This document shows, one piece after another, positions 1 through 13,465 of a stretch of 64,000 nucleotides of DNA. The notes below the pieces were generated by a model. It was not told the origin of the DNA. It saw only the letters and a list, made by a program, of their open reading frames with translations, and did not search any database. The stretch is from Molossus alvarezi. Lineage: Eukaryota; Chordata; Mammalia; Chiroptera; Molossidae. Location of the stretch: NCBI GenBank assembly GCA_037176705.1, contig CM073898.1, positions 34,599,488 to 34,663,487 of the forward strand, given 5' to 3'. Numbering within the stretch: the first letter of the stretch is position 1; every line of letters starts with the position of its first letter. The translations under genes and the position numbers were made by a program.

Positions 1-2699
1 TCTATTTTGATTCCTGGGATGATAATCAAGTAAATGTGAAGTAAGCAAGTTAAAAATAATGCTAATGGATATAAATACTTATTTTTAACTTTCTGTGTTA
101 TTCTAAGTTTTATGCAAAGTACATAAACTACTATAAGTGTAATATAAGGTGAGGGGAAATATACTTAACCCACTCTTTTTAAGGGGTAGTAAGAATTTAA
201 TAATAAGAGAACAAAACAATGAAAAAGCCAGATATATTTTACACTAAAAACAAAAGGGCCAGCAACACAAATATTTTCCTAAATTTTAGTATTACTGTTT
301 ATCATGAAAATAACCTAATGACAGTTGATACACTGAGTGGTGCATCGTCTGTAAAAGTTTGCAGATGTACTGCTCTGTGGTGAGCACCTTGTCCTGGAGA
401 ACAGCAGACAGGACTGATTGGAGATTCTGTAAGTACATGAGCCTTAAAATAAACCAAAGTCCTGGTTGTTCAAAGCCTTCTTTTAAATCATCAATTTTGG
501 GGCTCTTAGCTCTTTAGCTTTTGATGATTTTGGTGAAAACAGTATTATTTTTTCCCCCTACCATCAGAAGCTTTTAATTGATTAGGATGCTTACTTTGAA
601 TTTCTAGCCTTTGAAACAAAGGCCAGAAAAACACTAGAGTAAGGTCTTAGGATAAACTTTCTAAGTAAGAAAATCTCAAAATCATTGTCCTCTTCAAAGA
701 GCAAAAGTGAAAGGAAAGGAAAAAGACAAAGCTAGAGAGGACATGAATTAAAAGCCTCTAGGATGCTTCAGAAATGTCAAGTGATTTTCACTTTCAATTT
801 TGAGACCAAAACACTTCAAGGAGTTTCCTTAGAAACTGTCGTCCTCTTAGGGAACCAAGGGAAAAATAGAGGAAACATGATGAACTAATCTATTCCTCCT
901 TTGGTGAAACTGGAACTAGGAACAGAAGTATTAAGTTTCTCTTTAATTTGGAACTTGGAAAGCATTCAATGTCCCGTGTGGTCACTTGATTCAGAAGAAC
1001 ACTTCTCTTTTGGATGTATATTAATTTTAAATTGCAATGAACTGAGATCCTGTTGGTTACAGGAAAATAATAATGTCAAAGGTACATTAGAGGGAATTCT
1101 TTAAAATCATCCTGTCCTTTGCTGCATCACTCCTGCCAAGTCAACCATTCCCTCTTGGGCAACCCTTCCCGGTCTTTGTCTTATCACATCAAAGTGCCTA
1201 AAACCAACCATCCATTGAATAGTGTACAATTGGACTGATTATGCACTTCCCTTCAAGAGATAATCAGAACTAATTCCATCCTTCTCTTCAGTCCAGTTTA
1301 TCTCCCTGGACTTTGAAAGCACAAGATTCGATTCATCATCTTTCATTGTCTGGACATTGAAGTCTACAAGCTTTGTAAAACCTCTGCTCTGACATGATTG
1401 CCCATCCAAGCTTGACACTCCAAATTCTTTCTCCATAACACAAGGTCGGCAGCAAATTAAGCCCTTGGGATCCTCACCTTCTATTAAGGTTCCTTTTACC
1501 TTCTTGCTCTAATTAAAGTTTAGCTCACTTTTGAAGGTGCTGCCCCTGTAGAATTCTGAAATGGTGGCTGTTATTTTTCTCATCCCATGTGCACTATTTT
1601 CAGACAATTTTTTCTCCTACTTCTCTTATGTGCCAGCTCCATTGGAATGAAGATATTCCGATAATACTGGCCCTAACCTTCCTTGTTGCGATCATCGATG
1701 CCCTTTTGATAAGGGCTCCTCCTCCCTTCACTGAAGATTTGAGTGCCTGTCTAACCCTCCTGTACCACCGTCCTGTCTTTACTATTTATGTTTTCCATAT
1801 GCACAAAACAATCCCTCTCATACCCTGGGCCTTCTCACCTCTAGCTCTCTGCTAACCCATATCAGCTACCCTTTTCTGTGATCGGACCAAAGATTCTGCC
1901 ATTTGCAATAGCTGAGTTCTTTTTACAATTTCATTTTCAAGCATCCCAAAGGATGCCACGTTTAAGGCTCATCCTTCCATTTTTGATCCCCCCTTGTGAA
2001 CCTCCCATCCATTGACATACTGCCACATTAGCTCTTTGTATCACTCATTTTCTAACATTTCCTCTTTGTTTTAGTTTTATTTTTTATCTTAAATTTATTT
2101 ATTTTCCCTAACATCCTTTCGTGACTGGCTTTGCTTTAATAGGCTGATCACAGTCATCACTTTAGCTTTGTTCTTCCCTTTTCCCTTCAGTCATACCAAC
2201 TTGACAAGAGCTCAGTACTGATTAAATTTAACTTCCTGCCTACTTAGAACATATAACATGGCTGGAGAAAAACAAATATCCAGCTTGACACTCATCACTT
2301 CAAATTCATGACCACAAACTCAAGTGGGTCATCGGGGTTGTTTAGAAATCCTCTCATATTTTCCAAGTTAATTCACTCTCACTTTCTGAGAACTCAGCTC
2401 ATATGTTCTCAGCACTCAACTTTTTAACAACCCCCCTCTCCATTAGGAGCTGACGTCCTTCACATTTTACCACTAAACAAGAAACAGTAAGAAGAGAATG
2501 CCTACATAGGCCTAGCATTAAAATTACCTACCTTCATCTGAGCCCACTGCAGGTGGAATGGATGGCTTCCCATGCTCCTATTTAAGGTCCATGTCTCTGT
2601 TTGAGCAGCGAATGCCACTTTCTCTGAGCCCCTCAAGAATGCTGCTCCTGCACTTGTTCCTTTTCCTCCTGAAGAATTGATATATCCCCTCTTCCTATT
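1..2699. other. Intergenic, no gene seen
   Basis: This stretch has no coding gene that I can support. It is AT-rich unique-looking sequence up to about 1100. From about 1130 it is C/T-rich, with short open frames that resemble nothing known. The C/T-rich part has the composition of old L2 LINE sequence and runs into a clear L2 at about 2700, so it may be the decayed 5' part of that copy. A 30-base segment at 2299-2328 matches 5647-5676 at about 26 of 30 positions, which suggests two copies of one old repeat. The family assignment is uncertain. Confidence 0.5.
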
Positions 2700-2955
2700 T
2701 GATTATTCTTATCAGTATATAAACATGCTTCTCCTAATTATAAAAAATCATCTTGTCTCCATATCTCTATCCAGATAATACCCCATTTTTCTGTTTTCCT
2801 TTGAGAAAAATGTCCTGGGAAGATTTATCTATACCCACTATCTCTCTTTCTCTCTTTTAATTCTCTTGAACCTACTTCAATCAGGATTTGTTTCTCCTAA
2901 ATCTCCTGCTATTGTCACCAAAAAAACTTCACATTGCCAATTTCATTCACTTATT

Positions 2956-3160
2956 TTTTCAAAAAAATATGTTTTTATTAATTTTTTTAGAGAGAGAGGA
3001 AGGGAAGGGGGATAGAGATAGAAACATCTGTCAGCTGCCTCCTGCACGTCCCCTACTGGAGATCAAGCCCAACCCCAGGCATGTGCCCTGACTGGGAATC
3101 AGACTGGGACCTCTCCATCCAGGGGAGGACACTCAATCCACTGAGCCACATTGGCCAGTC
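2956..3160 (-). mobile_element. Ves-type SINE
   Basis: A tRNA-derived bat SINE in reverse orientation. Its head lies at the right end, where the minus strand reads GGCCAATGTGGCTCAGTGGA, and its A-rich end is on the left. The A-box-like GGCTCAGTGG and the B-box-like region near 3090 are recognisable. Imperfect target-site duplications flank it: cattcacttatt at 2944-2955 and cattgatttatt at 3161-3172. It belongs to the shorter subfamily that carries 'catgtgccctgac', as do the copies at 36400 and 49089. It interrupts the L2. Confidence 0.85.
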
Positions 3161-3224
3161 CATTGATTTATTCTTAATCCTTATTGTATTTGATCTCAGA
3201 ATAGCAAAGGCCATGTTTGATCAC

Positions 3225-3540
3225 TTTTTTTTAAGTTTTAGTTAATTAATTAATTTATTTTTGTTACAGATGTTTCTCCTTTTCCCCCCATTGACACCCT
3301 CCTCCCAATCCCCACACCCCGTCCCCAGCATTGTTGTCTGTGGCCATGGTTATGCATACATGCATATAAGTTCTGTGGTTTATTTCTTCCCTCCCCGCCC
3401 ACCTACTCTTCTGAGGTTTGTCAGTCTACTTCTGTGTCTCTGGGTCTATTTTGCTCATCAGCTTGTTTTGTTCATTATATTCCACAAATAAGTGAGATCA
3501 TGTGATATTTGTCTTTCTCTGATTGGCTTGTTTCGCTCTT
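3225..3540 (-). mobile_element. L1 3'-end fragment, 5'-truncated
   Basis: Reverse-oriented end of the same L1 family as the full-length copy at 11577-17491. The left side has the A-rich tail in complement, followed by 'gttacagatgtttctc', the C-rich complement of the 3' UTR polypurine tract and the tgcatacatgcat motif. It ends in the last codons of ORF2 (complement of SLICGI and KDKYHMI). At about 315 bases it is a typical 5'-truncated insertion. It lies within the L2. Confidence 0.85.
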
Positions 3541-4750
3541 TCTTGAATGCTTTCTTCATTTATTCTCCAGGACAATATTCTTTTTCCCCCTTCTATACTC
3601 TGGTTTATCCTACTCTGTCTTCTTTGATAAATCTTATCTTTATGACCTCTCAATATCACAGATTTCCAAAGCTCAATTATCAGATTTTTGTTGTTGTTGT
3701 GCTAATTGAATCCTGTTGTTTTAAATACTGTCTGTACCACTGATATTTCCCATGGAACTCAGACTCATTCAATCTCTATACTTGGATTTAGAATAGACAT
3801 CTCACATTCAACCTAGCCCAAAGGGAAGTCTTGTCTTTTACTTTGCTTTTCTCAGAGTTGTCTCTCTTTCAGTAAAAGGACATTTTATTCACTCAATAGC
3901 TCAAGGCCAAAAAACTTAGAATCATCTTCCATTCCTCTTCTTCTCTTACAATTCCTCCTCTACCCTCACAATTGCTATCCAGTTTAGCGGCACATGTCTG
4001 TTTTCTCTTTGAAATATAACTAGAATCTAATTATTTTTTATACCTCCGCTGATACCAAAATGCCGTCTCAATTGAACTATTGCAGTGTCTTCTAAATGGT
4101 TTTCATCCTTTCACTTTCACTCCCCTAAAATCTAATCTCTCCAAAGATGCTAGAGCAGTTTTATAAAAAATGCAATTTAAATCAAGTGACTCCTCGGCTC
4201 AAAATCTCCAAAACCTTCCCAGCTTACTCAGAACAAAATTCAGAATCCTTAACTTAACCTTAAGGCCATATATGATCATTTATACAGACTCCAATTTCTC
4301 CTTTCTTACCTTATTTCTGACACTCATCCTTGACCTTACTGTAGCAGACACACTAGCATCCTTTCCATTCCTCACACAATTAAGCCACATTCCTGTCTCA
4401 GGCTGGAAACATTCCTCTAACCCTGTGAGTTCTCCCTTGTTTACATGACTGACTCCCTCCCTTTATTTTGGTCGCTATTCCAAAGTTACCCTTTAAGGAA
4501 GGTCTTTTATGACTACATTATCTAAAAGATAAAACTGTTCTGTCTATCCCTGTAACTTGTTTTTACTTTTTTTATAGCATTCAACTCCACTGATTTTTAT
4601 TTATTCTTATCATGTCTCCAATTAAAAAAATAATTAATATATAGGCATGACTCTGGTCTGTTGTATTCACAGTTATGGCTTGTTATCTAGAAAACTACCT
4701 AGCATATAAAAGACCTCAATAAATATTTATTGCATGAATGAGTGAATAAA

Positions 4751-5775
4751 TCCAGGAATATCATTTGGCATTACACAAAATAAGAACAATGGTTGTTGCT
4801 TTTTTTTAAATAAATATTTTTACTATTGCTTCTTATGGTAATAATAACAGTTATGTTGAAGTCTTACTCATTATTTTTCAGTAAGCTTTCTTTAAAATGA
4901 AAGCAAATCATGATCTTGAACTTTCAGGTATGGAAAATGTGACACAGAGGCTGAACAGAGGAGGGGAATGAGACCTTGTAGTTGGTCATTAAGTTAGAAA
5001 ATTTCAGAAAGACTAACAGAAAGGGGCATTGCTGATACACATTTGAAAGAAGCGTACATGTCTTATAAAATCTTTCTTACATGAAAAGGAGTTCAAGTGT
5101 TTTTCAGGGGAGTAAATATAAAGGATATCTATGTTATTTGAGATTTTTAACTTCTACAATTCACGACTGAAGTTATAGTGTTTATGGAAGAGATGATTTC
5201 TGCATGAGATCTTAAGTAGTCTTAATTCTAAGTATTCTGTACTTGTGAGTCCCACACCTCCATTCCAACCCATCCAACACCGTCACTCAGTGTGTTCCCA
5301 GAGCCATGACATAAAGAATGACATTAGTAATAACTACTCTGTCTTGTTCGTGACTCAGCTTCAAGCCCCTTCACAGTCAAGTTGCCATCTTCATCCCATG
5401 AATAGTTCCTTCTTCATCCATCACCTCGTTTCTCTTCATTCTTCATGATCTGTTTCAGCTGTGATAGTCTCAGTGTCATGATTCCCTCTCATACACCGTC
5501 TCCCTCTCTCTGACCCTCTCCTATTTCAGTTCTTCTCTTTTGGAAAAACAGCAGCAGTAAGTAAAGGCAACTCTTCACTTACTTGTTGCCTGCATTTGAG
5601 AAGCCAGATTTAATGGGGAATATATATCCACACTGACTGATATTACTTCATATTCATGACCACCAACTTAAATGGGCTTTTGGAAATGCCTTTGTTGGTC
5701 TTCTTGGTTCCATTATTTATTTATTTAATTTCTACTCTGATCTTTTTCCTTCTATTTCCCTTAGGTTTCATTTGC

Positions 5776-5808
<33 letters not shown>

Positions 5809-6085
5809 GGCTTCTTTGATCACTGATTTTTAGCATTTCTTCATTTTTAGTATATGCTTGTAGGACAGTAACCCCCTCCCATAAATGAGTTTGTACCTAA
5901 TAGGTTTCTATATATCATATTTTTATGATTATTTAGTCAAAACATTTTCTAATTTTTATTGTGACTCTTCTTTTATCTATCAATTTTTAAAATACATTTA
6001 CTACATTTCAAACATTTAAGATTGTTCCCTGGTAATTGTTATTGGTTTGTAGGTTAATTCTGCTGTGTTCAGAGAGAGCATACTA
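4751..6085. other. Intergenic, no gene seen
   Basis: No gene is supported here. It contains a (TTA)n microsatellite at 5776-5808. The segment 5229-5700 is C/T-rich and shares a diverged 30-base match with 2299-2328, so it may be another L2-like remnant. About 5940-6085 resembles decayed antisense L1. Confidence 0.45.
5776..5808. repeat. (TTA)n microsatellite
   Basis: About eleven uninterrupted TTA units, in a T-rich context. Confidence 0.95.
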
Positions 6086-7335
6086 TTTTTTTAATTAATT
6101 TTTAAAAATTTATTACTTTGTTTTTGTTACAGATGTTTCTCATTTCTCCCCCATTGACACCCTCCTCCCCTCCCCCCCAGCCCATCCCCAGCTTTGTTGT
6201 CTATGTTCATTGGTCATGCATACATGCATGTAAGTTCTGTGGTTTATCTCTTCCTTCACAACCCCCCCCCTCTCTGAGGTTTGTCAGTCTGTACCCCACC
6301 TCTATGTCTCTGGGTTAATTTTGTTCAGCAGTTTGTTTAGTTCATTATATTCCCCAAACAAGTGAGATCATGTGATATTTGTCTTTCTCTGTTTGGCTTG
6401 TTTTGCTGAGCATAATACTCTCCAGGTCCTTTCATGCCAACTCAAAGGATAAGAGATCTTTCTCTCTTCAGCTGCATAGTATTCCATTGTGTACATGTTA
6501 CCACAGCTTTTTAATTCACTCATCTACTGATGGACACTTGGGTTGTTTCCAGATCTTAACTATTGTAAATAGTGCTGCTATGAATATAGTGGTACATATA
6601 TTCTTTCTGATTGGTGTTTCAGGCTTCTTAGGGTATATTCCTAGAAGTGGGATCACTGGGACAAATGGAAGTTCAATTTTTAACTTTTTGAGGTAACACC
6701 ATAGTGTTTTCCACAGTGGCTGCACCAGTCTGCATTCCCACCAGCAGTGTACTAGAGTCCCCTTTTCTCCACACCCTCGCCAACACTTGTTGTTTGATGA
6801 TTTGTTGATAGCGGCCATTCTGACAGGTGTGAGGTGATACCTCATAGTTGTTGTAATTTGCATCTCTCTGATGTTTAGTGATGTTGAGCATTTCTTCATA
6901 TGTCTCTTAGCCATTTGTATGTCCTTTCTGGAGAGGTGTCTATTTATGTCTTCTGTCCATTTTTTAATTGGGTTCTTTGTCTTCCTTTTGTTGAGTTGTA
7001 TGAGCACTCTATGTATTTTAAAAATTAACCCCTTATCTGATGCATCATTGGTGGTTATGGTCTCCCATATAGTGGGATCCCTTTCCATTTTGATGGTTGT
7101 TTCTTTTGCTGTGCAAAAGCTTTTTAGTTTGATGTAGTGCCATGTGTTCATTTTTTTCCTTTGTTTCTGTTGCCTTAGGTGTTGTATCAGTGAAAATCCT
7201 GCTGGGTATGATGTCTGAGATTTTGTTGCCTACATTTTCTTCTAGAATTTTTATGGATTCATGAGTTACATTTAAGTCTTTTATCCATTTTGAGTTTATT
7301 CTTGTGTATGGTGTAAGTTGGTCATTTTTTTGCTC
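6086..7335 (-). mobile_element. L1, 5'-truncated, 1.25 kb
   Basis: Reverse-oriented L1 of the same family as 11577-17491. From left to right it shows the complement of the A-rich tail, the 3' UTR and the last third of ORF2. A minus-strand open frame of 211 codons (6516-7151) remains. It contains landmarks of the ORF2 C-terminal part: [31 protein letters not shown] and [18 protein letters not shown], the last being the Cys-rich region (compare CCWWEC), then PLLGIYPKK and [21 protein letters not shown]. Upstream domains (endonuclease, reverse transcriptase) are absent, so the copy is dead on arrival. Confidence 0.92.
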
Positions 7336-10300
7336 TTTTAAAATAAAGATTAATGATGTTCTACCCCTCCCCCATTAGTTCCTTAGTAATACATTATCTT
7401 GCTATTTTTAGTAGTGTTTAGTGATTGCAGCATGCATTTTGACATAACATCTGATATACAATAATACTTTTGCCATTTCTTATTATCAGGTTTTATTAAG
7501 CACTTCAGAGTATTTAATGCTCATAGTAACCCACTGAGATGGGTAAGCCCATACTGAGTGGATGACTCCACATTCTCTAGGCTGGCTATTTTTCATCTGA
7601 GTGCACACTCTTAAGACTAGCATGATTCTTGGCACAAAAGATGCTTGACGAATGGTATTTTATGTCTTCCAAATTAAAATTATACAATTACAAATGAAAT
7701 ATTGTGTTTAATTATTCTTAAAGTTTGCACATAAATAATTCTTCCTACCATATCCTCTCTAATTTTAAATAAAGAACAAAAAAATGAGTAGCACTTTTGA
7801 AAACCTCATCCTGCCCTGTCAGAATTAGAAGGATGGCTCACTGAGTCTTCATGACTGATTAGGACACTGTATACTGAAAAGAGCATGTGCTTTTCAGGTG
7901 TGTTCTGAATGACATACCTTGAGATCATATAGTAAGTGGTAGCTTTTTGCTATGAGAAGATTAATATAAATACCAACATTTCTACTCCCAAATGTCCAGA
8001 AGTGGTGCAATAATAAAGCCAGTAGTAGTATAGTATTAGAAAATGCATTTGGTGGGAACATGGGGCAGGCGACAGTCAAAAGGAGAAGAAACTCCTTTTT
8101 TTTTTTTTTAAAGACACTCATGAATTCTAAGTGCTAGGGATTTGGTATTTCTGCCTTTCCTCTAATGTAAAGGGGTTAAAGAAAATAGGTGCCTGCACAG
8201 TTGCCTGGATACCCCCCTTCGTGTTTAGTAGCAGTAATGGTAAGGAGAAGGGGATTAAAATTACATATGCACCTATATACATGCAGAAGTATGGAACTAA
8301 GAATACAGATGAGGTTGAAAAATAAATTAGCTTATTCAGTGCCTGTACAGAGATGAACAAATATTGAAATCTAATTAGGTGGAATCTTTCACTGTTTCCT
8401 ATGGAAGAGAATTCTCAATCAAACGGTCATATCTGGGACTCTTCATACAAGACAATTACTGCTAACATTTCTTTCATTGACAAGTAAGGCTCTGTCTGAT
8501 TTGTTATCTGACCTTCAGGTCATGTGCAGTGCCTTTACGGTAGGTATGAATGAGAAAATATGGATATTGGCTCTCCTGCTGTTTGTGACACTAAATATGT
8601 AGAATTCTGCCAGTGTCTAAGGTTTTGTATGCTTAATCAACTTCAGAGTAATGAGGTTAGGCTCATAATACTACACTAAACTGGGGTACCTGCAGCCTTG
8701 GCTAGACTTGAGGAGGAAGGGTACAACCCTAGCAAAAGTGGGGAGTCAGCAACATCTGTCATCACTACCGTCGTACCATATGACCAATTCCTTACTATGC
8801 AAACATTCAGCTGTTATTTAAAATTTTAATTTGTAAGAGTAACTAACATACCTCATTGTTATAACTGTTGTGAAGGTAAGGTACACCAGGCTTTCAGAAC
8901 CTGATGACATTAAACTACTGAAACATACAACTAACCCCCTTTGCTTATTTTCTACACTTATCAGAAATCTTTTCTTTATACATCAGATTTTCATCTAACC
9001 TTGTTAGAGGAGAAAATGCATTGATTGGGCGGATGCAATTATGTCCCGCTGGAGAATAAATTAAAAAATAATATATAAAATACATTTTCTCACTGGCACT
9101 GGTCTCAGAACTTTCCTTGTCATTAAGATGTAAATTCCTGATGATGGCTTAAACTCTTATTTGCATTTCAGGCACTTATGTCAAATTGAGTCAAAGATTT
9201 AGATTAAGAGAACAGAGTTCTTGCCAATGACATTTCAGGAGCCAGTGAGAAGGGGTGAATTTGGGAAATGAGAAGGATTTGAAACCTTATCTTCTGGTCA
9301 CTTTCTCTCCTACTATGTAAAATTTATTTTAATGATTTGGGGGAGAAGTGATTGAACTTGGAGTGATCCAAAAGAATTTAATTATCTTTTGTTACCATCT
9401 AACCTCAGATCATTGGAGATCTCATAGTTTTTACACTCTTGAGCTATTGTTAAGAACAAATTTTATCATATATGTGAAAGTGTTTTAAGTCAATGAGCCT
9501 TAGTAAGTCTGACTACCTTGCTGCTTATTCTTAAGACCATCAATAAGAATAAAATTATGTGTAATCATAAGCAGTATCAACTGTGGAAACTATGCAGAAC
9601 TTCCTATGTGTACATGCAACCTGAGTTATAAGGCCCAGAACATTGTTCACATAATTTTTATGGTAAAATGTTTGATGAAGACAAAAGCAAGAAGGTTTTA
9701 GGTCCTTTCCCATTTTTGTGTGTTCTAATCAGCCTTTACTTAGTTTGTATCATCATTCTAATAGGTGCTCAAAAGTGCAATTTAACCTTTCATTTTGCTT
9801 TTAAAAACAGGAATACTATAATTGCATGTGAAATTTATGTGCCAAATAATGATAACTTCTTTCAAAACCCAAATTACTAACATAATTTTAGCAACTAGTT
9901 TTGGAAAGTGGGTTATTTTCTGTCTTAAAATGAATGTATATAATTTTTTTTTTTTTTTTTTTTTTTTTAGTTAGAGTGTGCTGGTTCATTTGCAGCATAG
10001 TTTTGATCCTCAGAAACTCATTATTTTTTATTTTCCTTTTTTCTAATATTTGAATCACCAAATCTCCCTTAGAGAAATAATTTAAGAGAGAATGTAAATT
10101 TATCTACTGATAGAGAACATATTTTCCCATGATATTTTGAAATATACAAGTTTGATGGTTTAGAAGTATAATTTTAATAAAAACGTGCATTCTGAAATCC
10201 CATTAACTTAGATTTCTCACTTGATAAGGTACTGGGAAGAGACCCTTTCAAAAACCAGCTGAAAAAAAAATCAGTGCACAATAAATCACCCACAACCTGT

Positions 10301-10369
10301 GAAAGATGTCAACTTTCCATGAGAATTATTAAATTTGAGCATTAAAAATTAGCATATAGTAAAATAAAC
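7336..10369. other. Intergenic, no gene seen
   Basis: Mostly unique-looking AT-rich DNA. A T-run occupies about 9943-9969. I saw no Ves SINE or young L1 in these 3 kb. An octamer ATTTGCAT lies at 9159-9166 in a moderately GC-balanced stretch (9000-9300), which is weak evidence for a regulatory element. Open frames up to 77 codons look like chance. Confidence 0.5.
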
Positions 10370-11576
10370 TTTTCTGGGTACAGGTTTATGTATTTTAATA
10401 CATATGTAGACTTGTGTAGTTATACTATAATCAAGAAATGAGTTCAAGCATCTCAAGAAACTCCCCAATAAACTCTGACACACACCGAACTGTTTATGTC
10501 ACTAGTTTTATGTTTTTGTGAGTATCATATAGTATGCAAACATTTGAGACTGTCTTTTTTAACTCAGCATGATTCCTTTAAGATTCTGCCAAGTTTTTGC
10601 ATGTATCTATAGTGCATGCCTTTGAATTTTTGACTAATATTCTATGGTGTGGATGTACCATGGATTGTTCATTCATTCACCCATTGAAGGATGTTTGTGT
10701 TGTTTCCAGCTTGGGATACTTAGAAATAAAGCAGCTATAAACATTAGAGTACAGGTTATAATGTGAACATATGCTTTCATCATGCTAGGGTAGATATCTA
10801 GGATAGGGATTGATGCATCATATAGAAAACGTACATTTAGTTTTGTAAGAGACTGCCAAACTCTTATCCAGAGTGGACATACTATTTTGCATTTGCACTA
10901 GAAAGGCATGCAAGTTCTACAGATGCTCTGCATCCTTGGTAGCCTTGCTATTGTCAGTGTTTTTAATTTCAGACATTCCATTAGGTGTGTAGTGGTATTT
11001 TCATTTCTCTAATGACTATTTTAACATAATTTTGAGTGCTTATTTGCGAGAAGTAGATCCCCATTGGTGAAATAATCTGTTCAAATCTTTTTGCCCATTA
11101 TTTAAATGAGTTGTTCATTTTTTACTCTTGTGTTTTGAGAGTTACTTACATATAGATATGTCCTTTGTCACATATGTGATATTTAAATATACTCTCTGAG
11201 TCTGTAGCTTTATTTTTATTCTCTTCCCAGAAACTATCGAAGAACAAAACTTTAAATTTTAGATGAGTCTCAATTTGCTGACTTTTTTTCTCCATTACAA
11301 ATTGTGTTTTGGGTGTAATGTCTAAGAATTCCTTAACAGGTCACAAAGATTTATCTCTTTTGTTTCCTTCTAAAAGTTTAATAATTTTATAATTTACATT
11401 TAGATATATGATGTATTCTCAGTTAATTTTTCTATAAGGTGTTAAATTTTAGGTCAAGATTCATTTTTATTTATTTAGATTTTACGTATGGATGTCAATT
11501 TTCCCAACACAATTGTTGGAAAGATGATCATTTCTCCATTAAATTACTTTTGCACCTTGTCAAAAATTAATTGAAT
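10370..11576 (-). repeat. Old L1 (L1M-like), 3' part
   Basis: Reverse-oriented decayed L1. It shows the complement of the ORF2 C-terminal region in order: 'ttcattcacccattgaagg' near 10670, 'gtttccagcttgg', 'gactgccaaactcttatcc' near 10850, 'ctttttgcccatta' near 11090 and 'tttgcaccttgtcaaaaatt' near 11555. Frames are fully broken. The younger full-length L1 at 11577 inserted into its right end, as the target-site duplication is made of this element's sequence. Confidence 0.8.
11562..11576 (+). repeat. Target-site duplication, left copy
   Basis: AAAAATTAATTGAAT directly precedes the 5' end of the full-length L1. It matches 14 of 15 bases of the copy after the A-rich tail at 17492-17506. This is a normal size for L1 integration. 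Confidence 0.8.
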
Positions 11577-12524
11577 AGAGATTCGGAGAAATGGCGGCGG
11601 AGTAAATGGAAGCTACACAGACCATCTCCCAGGACCAAACTGGATTTACAACAAAAATAAAGACAAATTGTCAGGAAGGGGCAACCGAAAGGCAGCCTGG
11701 AGGACCACATAACCAGGGACACTGACTCAATCCTGGTAGGCTTGTGAGGACGCGAGAGGGGGCCGGGAGCCCACGGTCTGCAGCGGCCTGGGCAGGGACC
11801 AGCGGACTCGGCTGGGACCAGGGGACTCAGCTGGAAGCTGCTGCCACCTCAGCTGCGTCCGGCAACCATGGCTGAGTCCTGCGAACTCGGCTGGGTGCTA
11901 CGCTGGTGCCGCAGACTCGGCCGCCCTTAGCTGGGAGCAGTGCCCTCGGGTTAAAAGTCCCAGGCAGCTCCAGGACACAGAGTCTGAACAGAGGTTAAAT
12001 TGGCAGCAGCCACTCACCTTGGGCTCCAGCAGAGGGAAGGCAGACTGGACCGGAACTGTGTGGGGACACTCGGGATTTGGAGGGTGCTCAGAGCTTTTGC
12101 TGAGTGCAGCCACGCAGGACTGTGGTCATCTTACTCCTTCCCAGGGCCCTGGGGAGAGGCGGTGGCCCCTCCATCGGAGATTCAACACCACCTGATGGCC
12201 ATTGAAATGCTAATTAAGGCCCATTAACAACCAGCAGCTGCCCCACCCTCAGGAAATCCTCTTACACTGAGCACCTGAGGGAGTTTTTCAGGCAACTCAG
12301 AAACCAAGTGACCTTAACTAATAGCCTCCAGGCAAAAAAAGCTAGAGGATAACTACCATTCCCTGGGCTAGCAACACTAACCAGGAAAGCTAAGATTTGA
12401 CAGTGGTGTTTAAAGTGGGTCCTCCCTGCCTCATCCAAACCCAGGAGAGGGAGCCACAAACAGCAGAACACCAACACCCACAAGGAAAATTTGGCAAACT
12501 CCAAAACCCATTGTGATAGCCAAA
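11577..12524 (+). promoter_or_regulatory. L1 5' UTR / internal promoter region
   Basis: About 950 bases from the first base of the element to the ORF1 start. It is clearly more GC- and CpG-rich than the surroundings (for example 11740-11960, with repeated 'cggctggg' and 'ggactcggctggga' motifs). L1 5' UTRs carry the internal RNA polymerase II promoter. The first bases 'ggagaaatggcggcgg' contain a YY1-like core (AAATGGCGG), which is known to place the start site in primate L1. The function here is inferred from the family. Confidence 0.75.
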
Positions 12525-13420
12525 ATGGTGAAAAACAGAAACAAACAAACAAAAAAGCCAAATGAAAGAACAAGAGACTTCTACTGAAGATGAGATAAAT
12601 GAGGTGCAGTTAAGCAAGTTAACAGAACTAGAATTCAGAGCCATGATCTTGAGGAAGCTCAACAGCATGTGTAAGGACATAGAGATGCTGAAAATAAGAC
12701 AATTGGAAATTAAAAACCACCAAGAAGAGATAAAAAATGACATATCAGAAATGAAAAACACATTGGAAGGTCTAAAAAGCAGAGTAGAGGAAGCTGAGGA
12801 CCTGATCAGTGAATTAGAAGACAGGGTAGAAAAAACCAACCAATCAGAAAACCAAAAGGAAAAAACGATCAAAAAACAGGAAGACAGCTTAAGAGAACTG
12901 TGGGACAACTGGAAACGTAATAATATTCGCATAATATGAGTCCCCGAAGAAGAAGAAAATGAGCAAGTTTTAGAGAATATATTCAAAGAAACAGTGACAG
13001 AAAACTTCCCTAATTTGGTGAAGGAAGAAGGCATTCAAGTTCAAGAAGCACAGAGAGCCCCAAGTAAGAAGAACCCAAACAGGCCCACACCAAGACACAT
13101 AGTAATCAAACTGCCAAAAATTAAAGACAAAGAGAGAATCCTAAAAGCAACAAGAGATAAGCAACAGGTTACCTACAAAGGAAACCCCAAAGGCTCTCAG
13201 CTGACTTCTCACAAAAAAACACTACAGGCCAGAAGGGAATGGCATGAGGTAATCAAGGTCATGAAAAACAAGGATCTGAATCCAAGACTACTCTACTCAG
13301 AAAGGCTATCATTCAAAATAGAAGGTCAAATAAAGAGCTTCCCAGACAAAAAAAAAAAAGCTAAGGGAATACATTAGCACCAAACCAGCACTGCAAGAAA
13401 TGTTCAAAGGACTGCTGTAA
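12525..13420 (+). pseudogene. L1 ORF1 (ORF1p), broken
   Basis: ORF1p is the trimeric nucleic-acid-binding chaperone of the L1 particle. The likely ancestral ATG is at 12525 (MVKNRNKQ), but a shift near 12565 separates it from the main frame (12562 on). The main frame shows TSTEDEINEVQLSKLTELEF, a long coiled coil (roughly codons 20-105: many Leu/Ile heptads with Glu/Lys), and the start of the RRM with 'NNIRII'. A TGA at 12937 then replaces the Gly expected before VPEEEE. Homology resumes after the stop (VLENIFKETVTENFPNL, the C-terminal domain with RHIVIKLPKIKDKERILKA). An expanded A-run at 13350 shifts the frame, and the original end (KPALQEMFKGLL) is in another frame up to the TAA at 13418. 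The protein is therefore interrupted at least three times. Confidence 0.9.
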
Positions 13421-13465
13421 TTAGCAGGAGAAATGGGAAGAAAAACAGAACCACACTAAAAAAAA

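Larger units (their letters stand above)
2700..4750 (+). repeat. LINE-2 (L2), decayed, sense orientation
   Basis: The sequence follows the L2 consensus as I know it. It begins with the reverse transcriptase part near 2725-2910 and continues with the stretch around 3760-3930 (ggatttagaatagacatctc, then a region like 'gccaaaaaacttagaatcatc'). The 3' section at 4170-4450 contains an 'aaaatctccaaaaccttccc' motif. The end at 4690-4745 has the typical L2 finish with caataaatatttattg followed by tgaatgag. All frames are broken. A Ves SINE (2956-3160) and an L1 3' fragment (3225-3540) have inserted into it. L2 stopped moving long before bats arose, so this copy is ancient. Confidence 0.75.
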